Of a DNA stretch of 64,000 nucleotides, positions 26,698 to 35,204 are shown piece after piece. The notes under the pieces are model-generated. The model worked only from the letters and a program-made list of their open reading frames with translations, ran no database searches and was not told the origin of the DNA. The translations under genes and the position numbers were made by a program. The DNA is from Brevundimonas intermedia (GTDB taxonomy: Bacteria; Pseudomonadota; Alphaproteobacteria; Caulobacterales; Caulobacteraceae): assembly GCF_027922165.1 (NCBI RefSeq), contig NZ_BSFD01000003.1, positions 130,727 to 194,726 on the forward strand, read 5' to 3'. Positions within the stretch are counted from its first letter, which is position 1. Every line of letters starts with the position of its first letter.

Positions 26698-27501
26698 ATG
26701 CCCATCGCCCGCCTCTCCTCCCGCGCCCTCATCTCCGTCACGGGCGAGGAGGCCAGGCCCTTCCTGCACAATCTGCTGACCCAGGACGTGGAGACGCTGG
26801 GCGACGGCGAACTGCGGTTCGGCGCCCTGTTGTCGCCGCCCGGACGGCTGCTGTTCGACCTGTTCATTCTGGGCGAGGCCGAGGGCGTCCTACTGGACGT
26901 GGCCGCCGACCGCCGCGACGCCCTGATCCAGCGGCTGTCGATGTACAAGCTGCGCGCCAAGGTCCAGGTGGCCGCCGACGACCGCCCGGTCTTCGCCGCC
27001 TGGCCGGATGCGGCCGCCGGCTTCATTCCCGACCCCCGCACCGCCCTGATGGGCGGCCGCCGGTATGGCGAGGCTGCCGCCAACGCGACCGAGGCCGACT
27101 ATGACCTGCACCGTCTGTCGGTCGGCGTCCCCGATCCGACCGCCGACGCCCCCCAAGACAAGACCTACCCGATCGAGGCGGACTTCGACCTGCTGAACGG
27201 GATCGACTTCCAGAAAGGTTGTTTCGTCGGCCAGGAGACGACGTCGCGCATGAAGCGCCGGAGCGTGATCAAGAACCGGATGATGCCGCTCGACTTCGAC
27301 GGCCCCCCGCCCGCCTTCGGCGCCGAGGTGCTGAAGGGCGAGTTGCGCGCCGGCGAGGTGCTGTCGGGCCGAGACGGCTCGGCCATGGCGCTTGTGCGCA
27401 TCGACCGTCTCGACGGCGACCTGACCGTCGCGGGGCGTCCCGTGCGCTTGCGCAAACCCGCCTGGATGGGTCAGGACGTCCTTCCCTCCTCAACCGACTG
27501 A
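26698..27501 (+). CDS. ygfZ: YgfZ/GcvT-fold iron-sulphur maintenance protein
   Basis: A 267-residue folate-binding protein related to GcvT. The family signature KGCFVGQETTSRMKRR (from about residue 177) contains the conserved cysteine. The start is SSRALISVTGEEARPFLHNLLTQDV. YgfZ/Iba57 proteins support maturation or repair of Fe-S enzymes such as MiaB. Seven bases separate it from the SDR gene that follows. Confidence 0.9.
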   Translation: MPIARLSSRALISVTGEEARPFLHNLLTQDVETLGDGELRFGALLSPPGRLLFDLFILGEAEGVLLDVAADRRDALIQRLSMYKLRAKVQVAADDRPVFAAWPDAAAGFIPDPRTALMGGRRYGEAAANATEADYDLHRLSVGVPDPTADAPQDKTYPIEADFDLLNGIDFQKGCFVGQETTSRMKRRSVIKNRMMPLDFDGPPPAFGAEVLKGELRAGEVLSGRDGSAMALVRIDRLDGDLTVAGRPVRLRKPAWMGQDVLPSSTD

Positions 27502-27508
27502 GTCTCCC

Positions 27509-28267
27509 ATGAAGATCGCCGACCAGATCGTCCTCGTCACCGGCGGCGCGCGCGGCGTCGGCGCCGCCGCCGTCCGCGCCTTCGCGCGTGAAGGGGCGCG
27601 CGTGATCATCAACTGGCGCGCCAGCGGCGATTCCGCGACCGCACTGGCAGCCGAGATCGGCGACCGCGCCGTCGCCCTTCAGGCTGACGTGACCGACCGC
27701 GCCGCCGTCGACGCCCTGGTCGCCGCCGCACATGCCCATTTCGGCGCCCCCGTCACCACCGTCGTCAACAACGCCCTGGACTACAGCTTCAACGGCGACG
27801 CCCGCTCGCAGATGACCGACATCGGCTGGGACGAACTGGCGGCCCAGTTCTCGACCGTGGTGCGCGGCGCCCTGAACACCATCCAGGCCACGGCGCCGGG
27901 CATGGCCGCCGGCAAGTTCGGGCGGGTGATCAACATCGGCACCAACCTGTTCCAGAACCCGGTCGTGCCCTATCACGACTATACCGCCGCCAAGGCCGCG
28001 CTCCTGTCCCTCACCCGCACCGCGGCCGGCGACCTGGGCCCCGACGGGATCACCGTCAACATGGTCTCCGGCGGCCTGCTGCGCACCACCGACGCCAGCG
28101 CCGCCACGCCGGAAGCCGTCTTCGACCTGATCGCCGGCATGACCCCGCTGCGGTCCGTCACCACGCCCGAAGAGTTCGCCGACGCCGCCCTGTTCTTCGC
28201 CTCCCCCTGGAGCCGCGCGGTGACGGGTCAAAACCTGGTGGTGGACGGGGGTTTGGTGCGGGACTGA
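27509..28267 (+). CDS. SDR-family oxidoreductase, FabG-like
   Basis: A 252-residue short-chain dehydrogenase. The cofactor motif is TGGARGVGAAA, VNNALDYSF replaces the usual NNAG, the active-site pair is YTAAK, and the C-terminus ends GQNLVVDGGLVRD. The AL for AG change after NN is a departure from the classical pattern but keeps the fold. The N-terminal pocket (INWRASGD) suggests NADP(H). The substrate is not identifiable. It follows ygfZ closely. Confidence 0.82.
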   Translation: MKIADQIVLVTGGARGVGAAAVRAFAREGARVIINWRASGDSATALAAEIGDRAVALQADVTDRAAVDALVAAAHAHFGAPVTTVVNNALDYSFNGDARSQMTDIGWDELAAQFSTVVRGALNTIQATAPGMAAGKFGRVINIGTNLFQNPVVPYHDYTAAKAALLSLTRTAAGDLGPDGITVNMVSGGLLRTTDASAATPEAVFDLIAGMTPLRSVTTPEEFADAALFFASPWSRAVTGQNLVVDGGLVRD

Positions 28268-28281
28268 ACCCCACTCCCTTC

Positions 28282-28454
28282 CCTTCTCCCCTTGCGGGAG
28301 AAGGTGGCCCGAAGGGCCGGATGAGGGGTCCAGCGGTGGGCCAACTCGCACCACCTCACCCCTCACCCTTTGGCTGCTTCGCGCCGCCCTTCGGGTCGCG
28401 CAAGACCGATCGCTACGCTCCCGGGCGCTCAAGCCCTCTCCCAGCGGGAGAGGG
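28282..28454. repeat. Paired GGGAGA-type hairpin repeats
   Basis: CCTTCTCCC (28282-28290) pairs with GGGAGAAGG (28296-28304), and CCCTCTCCC (28434-28442) pairs with GGGAGAGGG (28446-28454). The outer hairpins are themselves related as an inverted pair, with GGCCCGAAGGGCC and GCGCCGCCCTTCGGGTCGCG between. This layout matches the common dispersed CTCTCCC/GGGAGAG intergenic repeats of proteobacteria. It fills the gap between the SDR gene and tag. Confidence 0.7.
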
Positions 28455-28491
28455 AACTGGACACGCTCGAACAAACCGGCAACATCGCCGC

Positions 28492-29085
28492 ATGACCGAC
28501 TCACACACCTCGGGCCGCTGCGGCTGGTGCGGGACCACCGACCCGCTCTACATCGCCTACCACGACACCGAATGGGGCGTACCGGAACGCGATCCCCGCG
28601 CCCTGTGGGAGAAGCTGGTCCTCGACGGCTTCCAGGCCGGCCTCGCCTGGATCACCATCCTGCGAAAGCGCGAGGGCATCCGCGACGCCTTCGACGGCTT
28701 CGACCCCGAGATCGTCGCCCGCTATGACGAGGCCGACATCCAGCGCCTGCTGGGCGACGCCCGCATCATCCGCTCGCGCGCCAAGATCAACGCCGCCATC
28801 CGCGGCGCCCAGATCTGGCTTCAGATGCGTGATGACGGAGAGGACTTCTCCGAATGGCTCTGGTCCTTCGTCGGCGGCCAACCGATCCACACCCCCTTCG
28901 CCGACTTCCGCCAGGCCCCGACCCAGACCGAACAGTCCGTCGCCATGGCCAAGGCCCTGAAGAAGCGCGGCTTCAACTTCTGCGGCCCGGTCATCGTCTA
29001 TGCCTTCATGCAGGCCGTGGGCATGGTCAACGACCACCAGACGACCTGCTTCCGACATAGGGAAGTCCGGGCGATGAGCCTCTGA
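28492..29085 (+). CDS. tag: DNA-3-methyladenine glycosylase I
   Basis: A 197-residue base-excision repair enzyme removing 3-methyladenine. The family's zinc ligands are visible as RCGWCG at the start and NDHQTTCFRH near the end. The core has AYHDTEWGVPERD, LVLDGFQAGLAWITILRKRE and KKRGFNFCGPVIVYAFMQAVGMVNDH. The ATG at 28492 begins directly before the zinc-binding segment; an in-frame start inside the repeat is rejected. Confidence 0.95.
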   Translation: MTDSHTSGRCGWCGTTDPLYIAYHDTEWGVPERDPRALWEKLVLDGFQAGLAWITILRKREGIRDAFDGFDPEIVARYDEADIQRLLGDARIIRSRAKINAAIRGAQIWLQMRDDGEDFSEWLWSFVGGQPIHTPFADFRQAPTQTEQSVAMAKALKKRGFNFCGPVIVYAFMQAVGMVNDHQTTCFRHREVRAMSL

Positions 29086-29220
29086 TTCCAAGGTCTGGAT
29101 TCAGGCCTTGAACGATGTACCGAGATCGACCCAAGTCGGACATTCGCGGTGCGGGATACTAGGCCGACACTATCCCTATTTTGCTTGCCATGGTGGGTTT
29201 CGCTTCAGCATGGTCTTCGA

Positions 29221-29877
29221 ATGACCGATGCACACACGTTGAACATTCTCGCCCACGTATCGACCGGAGCGCTGGCCCTGCTCATCGGCCTCATACCGTT
29301 GTTCAGCCGCAAAGGCGGTCCGCTGCATCGCTGGTCGGGGCGCGCCACTGCGGGATTGGGACTTGTGGTCCTGTCCTGCGCGGTGCTGGCGGTGATCCTG
29401 TTTCGACCGCCGGCGCCGCTGGTCGCCGCGACCCTGACGGCCGGGTATCAGTATCTGAGTGGCCTGCGGACCCTTTCGCTGACTCGGCGCGGGCCGCGCC
29501 TGCCGGACACCCTGCTGTCGATCCTCGGCGTGGGAATGGCCCTGCTCGTGGCTTTCCAGATGGGCCACGGCACGGCGTCCTGGACCCCGGCCATTGGCTA
29601 TACAACCATCGGCTACCTGCTGACGATGACGGCGTATGATCTCAGCCGGCCGCTGTGGGTCGGGGTCTGGTATCGCAGGGTCCGCTCCCTCGACCACGGT
29701 GTAAAGATGATCGGCTTCTACTTCGCCATGCTTTCGGCCGGCGCCGGCAATCTGCTGGCCGAGTGGCAGCCGCTGAGCCAGGTTCTGCCGTCCGCTGTCG
29801 GTATGGCGGCGATGGTCGGCTTCGTCGTCTGGTATAGCCTGCATCCCATCCGCCTCGGTACCGAAAGCCGGGCCTGA
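29221..29877 (+). CDS. DUF2306-like multi-helix membrane protein
   Basis: A 218-residue membrane protein with about seven hydrophobic helices. The first is ILAHVSTGALALLIGLIPLF, followed by RKGGPLHRWSGR, a pattern seen in DUF2306 proteins (possible haem- or redox-linked membrane proteins of unknown role). The ATG at 29221 has no strong ribosome-binding site. No functional partner is obvious; the neighbours are tag and a secreted peptidase. Confidence 0.65.
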   Translation: MTDAHTLNILAHVSTGALALLIGLIPLFSRKGGPLHRWSGRATAGLGLVVLSCAVLAVILFRPPAPLVAATLTAGYQYLSGLRTLSLTRRGPRLPDTLLSILGVGMALLVAFQMGHGTASWTPAIGYTTIGYLLTMTAYDLSRPLWVGVWYRRVRSLDHGVKMIGFYFAMLSAGAGNLLAEWQPLSQVLPSAVGMAAMVGFVVWYSLHPIRLGTESRA

Positions 29878-29989
29878 CGTCCTCAATCCACTCATAGGCG
29901 ACTTCCCGGCAGTCTGCGCTCGGACCGGCGTTTGGATCATTATCAATCGTTAAGCTGTAGCGATCGGTAAAATCTGTCAGGCCCCGCCC

Positions 29990-31402
29990 ATGACAATGAA
30001 GATGCAGATTCCCACCGTGTTCGCCGCAGTGACGGCGGCTGTGTTTGCCTTGCCCGTGGCGGTGCAGGCGTCGGATGGCGACTTCATGCCTTGCCGCGAC
30101 GCGGCCGTCGGCGAGGCGCTTGAGGGCAGCCTCTGCGCGACGATGCAGGCCCCGCTGGATCCGGCTGTACCGGAGGCCGGTCAGGTCGATCTCTTCGTGC
30201 GCAAGTTTCCTGCACCGGGCGTCAGCAAGGGGGACGTCTGGCTGATCGCCGGAGGTCCAGGCGAAGCGGGCGTCAGCTTCTATCCATTGATCGATCGTCT
30301 TCGAACCGCGTTCCCCGGCTACGACCTGATCATCCCCGATCACCGGGGAACCGGCCTTTCGAGCCGGCTGTGCGTTGAGGAAGAGGCGGAGACCTCGCCC
30401 GGCGGCTATCAGCTGGAAGGTGCGGAATGGAAGACCTGCTTCGATTTGCTCAACAGCCGGTCGGCGCGGACGCAGGCCTTCACCATCACCAATGCCGCGC
30501 ACGATCTGAACGGCCTGATCGGCCAGGTCTCGGCGGGCCGAAAGACGGTCCTTTACGGCGTTTCCTACGGCACCCAGCTGGTCTTGCGCTCGCGGGTCGT
30601 GGCCGACGCCGCGCCGGTGGACAGCATCATTCTCGACTCCCTCATCCCGCCGGAAACCGATGAGGTCTGGGACCTGAGCCGACGCTCCCAGGTCGTCGAT
30701 GCGGTCGGACGCCAGGTCCTGACGGAATGCGACCGGGACGCCGACTGTCGGCAACGCCTCGGCGGGTCGGCGGTGGACGCTCTGAAGGCGCTCGAACAGG
30801 ATCCGGAGATGGCGGCGAAGTTCCCAGGCGGTCGCCCCAAACTGGTCTTCGGCGCCCTACTGAACAGTCAGGACGCACGGGCGCTCATCCCAGATGTGAT
30901 TGCAGGCGCAAGGGTCGGAGACTGGTCGAAGCTGGAAGTAGCGAGAGGTCGGCTCGAGCGTTTCGGCGCGCCTTTCGAGGCGGCCCAGGCGGCCTCCTCC
31001 ATCCCCCTGGTCTCCCTGATCTCGGCGTCTGAGAATAACGCCCGCCCCAACCTGACCCGCGATATGATCACGGCCGAGGAAGCCGAATTGCTGTTCACCA
31101 GCAGCATCCCGTCGCAACTGATCGGCGGGGCGTCGCTCGCCTATCCGCGCGACGCCGCGTTCGGCGTCACCCCCCGGTCCATGCCGCCCGTTCTAGTGCT
31201 CCAGGGCGATATGGACCCGAAGACCCCCTATGCCGGAGCCCTCGCGCATGCCGAGCGGCTCTCCCGTGCGGGCGTAGTCAGGTTCGTGCGTATTGAAGGC
31301 GCGCCGCATTTCGTCTTGCTGACGGCTGAGGCCTGCGCGGTAGAAGAGATTCAGGCCTTCTCCGCCTCGCCCAGCCCCGGAGAAAGGACGTGCGCCAAGT
31401 AG
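29990..31402 (+). CDS. Secreted alpha/beta hydrolase, tripeptidyl-aminopeptidase-like (S33)
   Basis: A 470-residue exported hydrolase. The signal peptide ends around VAVQASDG (about residue 28). The oxyanion segment is [10 protein letters not shown], the nucleophile elbow GVSYGTQL, the acid [10 protein letters not shown] near the end and the base GAPHFVLL. Five or more cysteines suggest disulphides in the periplasm. The architecture matches the TAP family of the S33 peptidases. The natural peptide or ester substrate is unknown. Confidence 0.83.
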   Translation: MTMKMQIPTVFAAVTAAVFALPVAVQASDGDFMPCRDAAVGEALEGSLCATMQAPLDPAVPEAGQVDLFVRKFPAPGVSKGDVWLIAGGPGEAGVSFYPLIDRLRTAFPGYDLIIPDHRGTGLSSRLCVEEEAETSPGGYQLEGAEWKTCFDLLNSRSARTQAFTITNAAHDLNGLIGQVSAGRKTVLYGVSYGTQLVLRSRVVADAAPVDSIILDSLIPPETDEVWDLSRRSQVVDAVGRQVLTECDRDADCRQRLGGSAVDALKALEQDPEMAAKFPGGRPKLVFGALLNSQDARALIPDVIAGARVGDWSKLEVARGRLERFGAPFEAAQAASSIPLVSLISASENNARPNLTRDMITAEEAELLFTSSIPSQLIGGASLAYPRDAAFGVTPRSMPPVLVLQGDMDPKTPYAGALAHAERLSRAGVVRFVRIEGAPHFVLLTAEACAVEEIQAFSASPSPGERTCAK

Positions 31403-31475
31403 GCGAACGAGACCTCTCCGCAAAACGCCTGACTGCTCCGCTTCCGTCACGCCCAGGTTCGTGCGATGGCGGGCC

Positions 31476-32117
31476 ATGGCTAAAGCCCCCGCGAATCCGA
31501 AAGCCTTCCCCACCCTCGCGCTCGAGACCGTGCTGATCCAGCGCGTCAGCGGCCCCGTCTGCGGCGTGGACGAGGCGGGGCGCGGGCCGTGGGCGGGGCC
31601 GGTGTCGGCGGCGGCGGTGATCCTGAATCCCGACGACCTGCCGCCGGGCATCGACGATTCCAAGGCCCTGACCGAAAAACGCCGCGCCGCCCTCGAGCCC
31701 GAGATTAAGGCCCGCGCCGTCGCCTGGGGCGTCGGCTTCGCCTCGGTGGAGGAGATCGAGGACCTGAACATCCTGCACGCCACCGGCCTGGCCATGTGCC
31801 GCGCCATCGAGGCCCTGTCGGTCCAGCCGGTCGCGGCCCTGGTGGACGGCAATTATCGGTTCAAACTGCCGTGCGAGATCCAGACCGTCGTCGGCGGCGA
31901 CGGCCTGTCCCTATCCATCGCGGCGGCCTCCATCCTGGCCAAGACGGCGCGGGATCGGCTGATGATCGAACTGGACGCCCAGTATCCCGGCTACGGTTTC
32001 GCGGGGCACAAGGGCTACAACGCCCCAGCCCATACGGCGGGCCTCAAGGCGCTGGGCCCCTGCCCCGCCCATCGCCGCAGCTGGGCGCCGATCAAGGCTC
32101 TGCTGGAAGAGGCCTGA
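31476..32117 (+). CDS. rnhB: Ribonuclease HII
   Basis: A 213-residue enzyme that nicks RNA in DNA and removes misincorporated ribonucleotides. The catalytic acids lie in [14 protein letters not shown] and [23 protein letters not shown] and [14 protein letters not shown] are further family blocks. The ATG at 31476 (MAKAPANPK) is preferred over GTG at 31461; both lie before the conserved domain. In Caulobacter the neighbour of rnhB is the cell-cycle methylase ccrM; here a different class of methylase lies nearby. Confidence 0.93.
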   Translation: MAKAPANPKAFPTLALETVLIQRVSGPVCGVDEAGRGPWAGPVSAAAVILNPDDLPPGIDDSKALTEKRRAALEPEIKARAVAWGVGFASVEEIEDLNILHATGLAMCRAIEALSVQPVAALVDGNYRFKLPCEIQTVVGGDGLSLSIAAASILAKTARDRLMIELDAQYPGYGFAGHKGYNAPAHTAGLKALGPCPAHRRSWAPIKALLEEA

Positions 32118-32125
32118 GGCTCGCC

Positions 32126-32449
32126 TCAGATATGCATGAACCCGCCGAGCAGCGCGCCCATCAGGGCGGCGACGGCGGCGCCGGCGATCATGATCATCCA
32201 ATGGGGCGGTGTACTTAAAGTCGGCTCGACATCCGGCTCCGCCGCCTCGGCCGGCGTCGCGTCCTTGCGGCAGAAATGCTCGACATTGTGGGTATAGAGG
32301 CCCGCGCCGCGATCCGGCCAGACCTGGGCGTCAGCCCTTAGGGCCTCGACCGGCTGATCCGACACCCAGGACTTCGGCTCGGCGGCCGGGCGCACGCGAT
32401 AATCGTCTTCGCGAGTGGGAATTCCAGTGTGTGTGACGGGCGGTTGCAT
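32126..32449 (-). CDS. Hypothetical protein with C-terminal membrane anchor
   Basis: A 107-residue protein of no recognised family. The first 80 residues are polar, with the motif YTHNVEHFCRKD near the middle. Residues about 84-105 (MIMIAGAAVAALMGALLGGF) form one membrane helix, giving a tail-anchored layout. It lies 53 bases downstream of the adenine methylase on the same strand and may be co-transcribed. Codon use is like its neighbours, and the clear helix supports it as real. Confidence 0.6.
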   Translation of the reverse strand: MQPPVTHTGIPTREDDYRVRPAAEPKSWVSDQPVEALRADAQVWPDRGAGLYTHNVEHFCRKDATPAEAAEPDVEPTLSTPPHWMIMIAGAAVAALMGALLGGFMHI

Positions 32450-32502
32450 GGTTGATCAACGGCGCCCGCCGAGTCGGGTTCCCGACGCTAGCTGACCTGA
32501 CG

Positions 32503-33540
32503 TCAGGCCGCGACGGGCAGTTCGACTGGCCGGTCCGTGACCACGAACAGATGTTCGACGTTCCGCAACCGCCCCACCTGCCCCACCTTCACCCCTCGCG
32601 GATTATGGATGCCGATGCGGGCGCCGACGTAGCGAGGGTGAGCGATCTCGAACACCTGGACATGGCCGCGCGCCGACAGCATCTCCACCAGGTCCGCCCG
32701 GCTCAGATAGCCCTCGTCATTGAAGCTGACGATCAGATTGGGCGCCTTGATCCGCTCGACAACCGACCGCAGGGCCGGGCCGATTCCGGGGCGGCTGTTG
32801 AAGGCGCTCTTGCGGGTCTTCACATCCACCCGCTTGTTGGCGATCCCATAGGTCTCGGGCCGGTCCCACAGCACCAGGCTTTCCCAGCAGTGGTAGTTGG
32901 CCAGATAGGAATGCTGGTTGTACGGCGGGTCCAGATAGACCAGGTCCGCCTCGACCTGTTCGGCCATTTCGACGGCGTCACCCTGCGTCGCGCGGCACGG
33001 CGCGCCGACCGACGGCAGTAGGTCGGGCAGGCGCAGCTCCAAAGGCTTCAGCGCGCGGGGGGCCCACTGTTTCATATAGGCCATCTGCACCCCGGCTGTG
33101 GAATCGACCCGGTCCGCCGCCTCCATCAGACTGACCAGGACCACCGCCTTCAGCTCGGGTTCCAGCCCCATGGCCTCGATCCGGTCGCGCAGAGCGTCGA
33201 TCCGCGCGCCGTTGTCGGGATGGAAGTAGCGGGCGTCGTGACAGAAGGCCTGGGTGAACCAGCCGGCCTGCGGCGCAACCGTCCGCAGTTCGGCCAGCAC
33301 CGTCTCGGCCCGCTCGATCCAGCGCTCGCGATCGGCCTGGACATAGGCGGTCGCCAGGGTGTGGGCATAGGCGTTGTGGTCGTTCGACCAGACCTGAAAC
33401 CCCTGCTTCTTCAGCGCATGACCGACCCGCGCCGTGCCCGAAAACAGATCGCAGACCCGCCCGCCCTGCGGCAGCACGCCGGCCACGGCGCCGGTCACAT
33501 GCCCCAGCAGGGCGCGTTTGGAGCCGATATATTTGATCAT
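32503..33540 (-). CDS. D12-class N6-adenine DNA methyltransferase
   Basis: A 345-residue methyltransferase of the Dam/FokI-M (D12) class. It starts MIKYIGSKRALL, has the SAM-binding FSGTARVGHALKKQG motif and the catalytic VYLDPPYNQHSYLANYHCWE motif (about residue 200). A Dam-type target-recognition domain would lie between the two. It would transfer a methyl group from SAM to adenine N6. No restriction endonuclease gene adjoins it, so it looks orphan. The recognition sequence cannot be read from the protein. Confidence 0.88.
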   Translation of the reverse strand: MIKYIGSKRALLGHVTGAVAGVLPQGGRVCDLFSGTARVGHALKKQGFQVWSNDHNAYAHTLATAYVQADRERWIERAETVLAELRTVAPQAGWFTQAFCHDARYFHPDNGARIDALRDRIEAMGLEPELKAVVLVSLMEAADRVDSTAGVQMAYMKQWAPRALKPLELRLPDLLPSVGAPCRATQGDAVEMAEQVEADLVYLDPPYNQHSYLANYHCWESLVLWDRPETYGIANKRVDVKTRKSAFNSRPGIGPALRSVVERIKAPNLIVSFNDEGYLSRADLVEMLSARGHVQVFEIAHPRYVGARIGIHNPRGVKVGQVGRLRNVEHLFVVTDRPVELPVAA

Positions 33541-33612
33541 GCGGACCGCCGATTCATCCGCATACAGTAGCCGGATCGAGCGCCCGCGCCAGAGTCTTGA
33601 CCCAGGGCGGCT

Positions 33613-35058
33613 TCAGCCCTTCTTCCGCGCCGCCGCCTTGGCCGCCGGGGCGTGGGCCAGACGCAGCAGATTGGCCGCGCCGGGGGCCCCGAACGGCGTG
33701 CCGGCCAGGATCAGGATCCGCTGACCCGGCTCGGCCAGGCCATACTTCACCGCGCTGTTGACCGCATCGTCGGTGACGTCCTCCAGCGAGGCGGGCTGTT
33801 CCCCCAGCCGCGGCTCCAGACCCCAGACCAGGGCCAGACGACGCGCCGTGTTCGCATTGGGTGTCAAGACCAGGATCGGCTTCAGCGGCCGCTCGCGCGC
33901 CATCCGCCGGGCCGTCCCCCCCAGGGTGGTGAACACCACCAGACATCCGGTCGACGGCGCGCTGGCCGCCATGGCCGCCGCCCCGACCAGGGCGTCGACG
34001 TCGTGCTCGTCCATGCCGGCGTGCTCGGCGCCCATCAGCTTGGGCCACATGGGATCGCGTTCGACCCGTTCGATGATCCGGCTCATGATCTCGACGGATT
34101 CCAGCGGATAGTCGCCCGACGCCGTCTCGGCCGACAGCATCAGGGCGTCCGCGCCCTCATAGACGGCATTGGCGACGTCGGTGGCCTCGGCGCGGGTCGG
34201 CGACGGGGCGCTGGTCATCGACTCCAGCATCTGGGTCGCCACGATCACCGGCACGCCGCGATTACGGGCCGCGCGAACGATCTGCTTCTGCGCCACCGGC
34301 ACGTCCTCGGGGTCCAGTTCGACGCCCAGGTCGCCGCGCGCCACCATGACCCCGTCGCAATAGTCGAGGATAGCCTCCAGATCGGCCAGGGCCGCCGGCT
34401 TCTCGATCTTGGCCAGACAGGCCGCCTGACCGTTCACGATCCGCTTCAGCTCGGCCATGTCCTCGGGCTTCTGCACGAAGCTGAGCGCGACCCAGTCCAC
34501 GCCCTGGCGCAGGGCGAAGGCCAGGTCCTCGCGGTCCTTGGGGGTCAGGGCCGAGACGGGGATGACGGCCTCGGGGACCGCCACGCCCTTGCGGTCCGAC
34601 AGTTTGGAGCCGCTCTCGACCGTCACATCGGCCCAGTCGTCGGCCCGGTCGTTAACCCGCAGCCGCACCCGGCCGTCGTCCAGCAGCAGCAGCATGCCGG
34701 TGCGCAGGGCCTTGAAGATTTCGGGGTGCGGCATCTGCACCCGGGTTTCATCGCCGGGCGTCGGGTCCAGGTCGAACCGCATCTTGTGACCCGGCTTGAC
34801 GGCGATCTCGACGTCCTTGAACCGCCCCAGCCGCAGCTTGGGCCCTTGCAGGTCGGCCAGCACGCCCAGCGGACGCTGAAGCGCCATCTCGGCGCCGCGC
34901 ACGGCCTTCAGGGCGGCCGCGTGATCTTCGTGCGTGCCGTGGCTGAAGTTCAGGCGGAAGACGTCCACCCCGGCCTGGGCCAGGGCCTTGACCGTGCCGG
35001 GGGCGCGGCTCGCAGGACCAAGGGTCGCGACGATGCGGGCGCGGCGGGCTCTGTTCAT
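33613..35058 (-). CDS. pyk: Pyruvate kinase
   Basis: A 481-residue glycolytic enzyme converting phosphoenolpyruvate and ADP to pyruvate and ATP. Signature blocks are RIVATLGPAS, RLNFSHGTHEDH, LADLQGPKLRLG, the active-site KIEKPAAL with MVARGDLGVEL, and ATQMLESMTSAPSPTRAE. The ATG at 35058 (MNRARRARIVAT) is chosen; a longer reading frame upstream has no conserved sequence. The basic Lys/Ala tail is normal for this group. Confidence 0.95.
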   Translation of the reverse strand: MNRARRARIVATLGPASRAPGTVKALAQAGVDVFRLNFSHGTHEDHAAALKAVRGAEMALQRPLGVLADLQGPKLRLGRFKDVEIAVKPGHKMRFDLDPTPGDETRVQMPHPEIFKALRTGMLLLLDDGRVRLRVNDRADDWADVTVESGSKLSDRKGVAVPEAVIPVSALTPKDREDLAFALRQGVDWVALSFVQKPEDMAELKRIVNGQAACLAKIEKPAALADLEAILDYCDGVMVARGDLGVELDPEDVPVAQKQIVRAARNRGVPVIVATQMLESMTSAPSPTRAEATDVANAVYEGADALMLSAETASGDYPLESVEIMSRIIERVERDPMWPKLMGAEHAGMDEHDVDALVGAAAMAASAPSTGCLVVFTTLGGTARRMARERPLKPILVLTPNANTARRLALVWGLEPRLGEQPASLEDVTDDAVNSAVKYGLAEPGQRILILAGTPFGAPGAANLLRLAHAPAAKAAARKKG

Positions 35059-35204
35059 GGGGGACGCTTCCTGTTCGTTTCTGGGTCGTCCCGCCCCGGA
35101 AAGGGACAGCTGGGACGATTTGCCCCCTTCTGCCGATGAAACTGTCCCGACGTAAGGCCGCGCCCCCGCTGGGAAACACGAGTTTACGGGTGCGAAACAG
35201 GAGT

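Noticed and set aside
29086..29220. Possible tRNA or small RNA in the gap after tag
   Set aside because: No cloverleaf or T-loop consensus could be found and no terminator follows.
32453..32461. TTGATCAAC as an FNR box
   Set aside because: The two half-sites abut without the required four-base spacer and the neighbours are not oxygen-related.
32126..33540. Complete restriction-modification system
   Set aside because: Only the methylase is recognisable; the small neighbour is a membrane protein without nuclease motifs.
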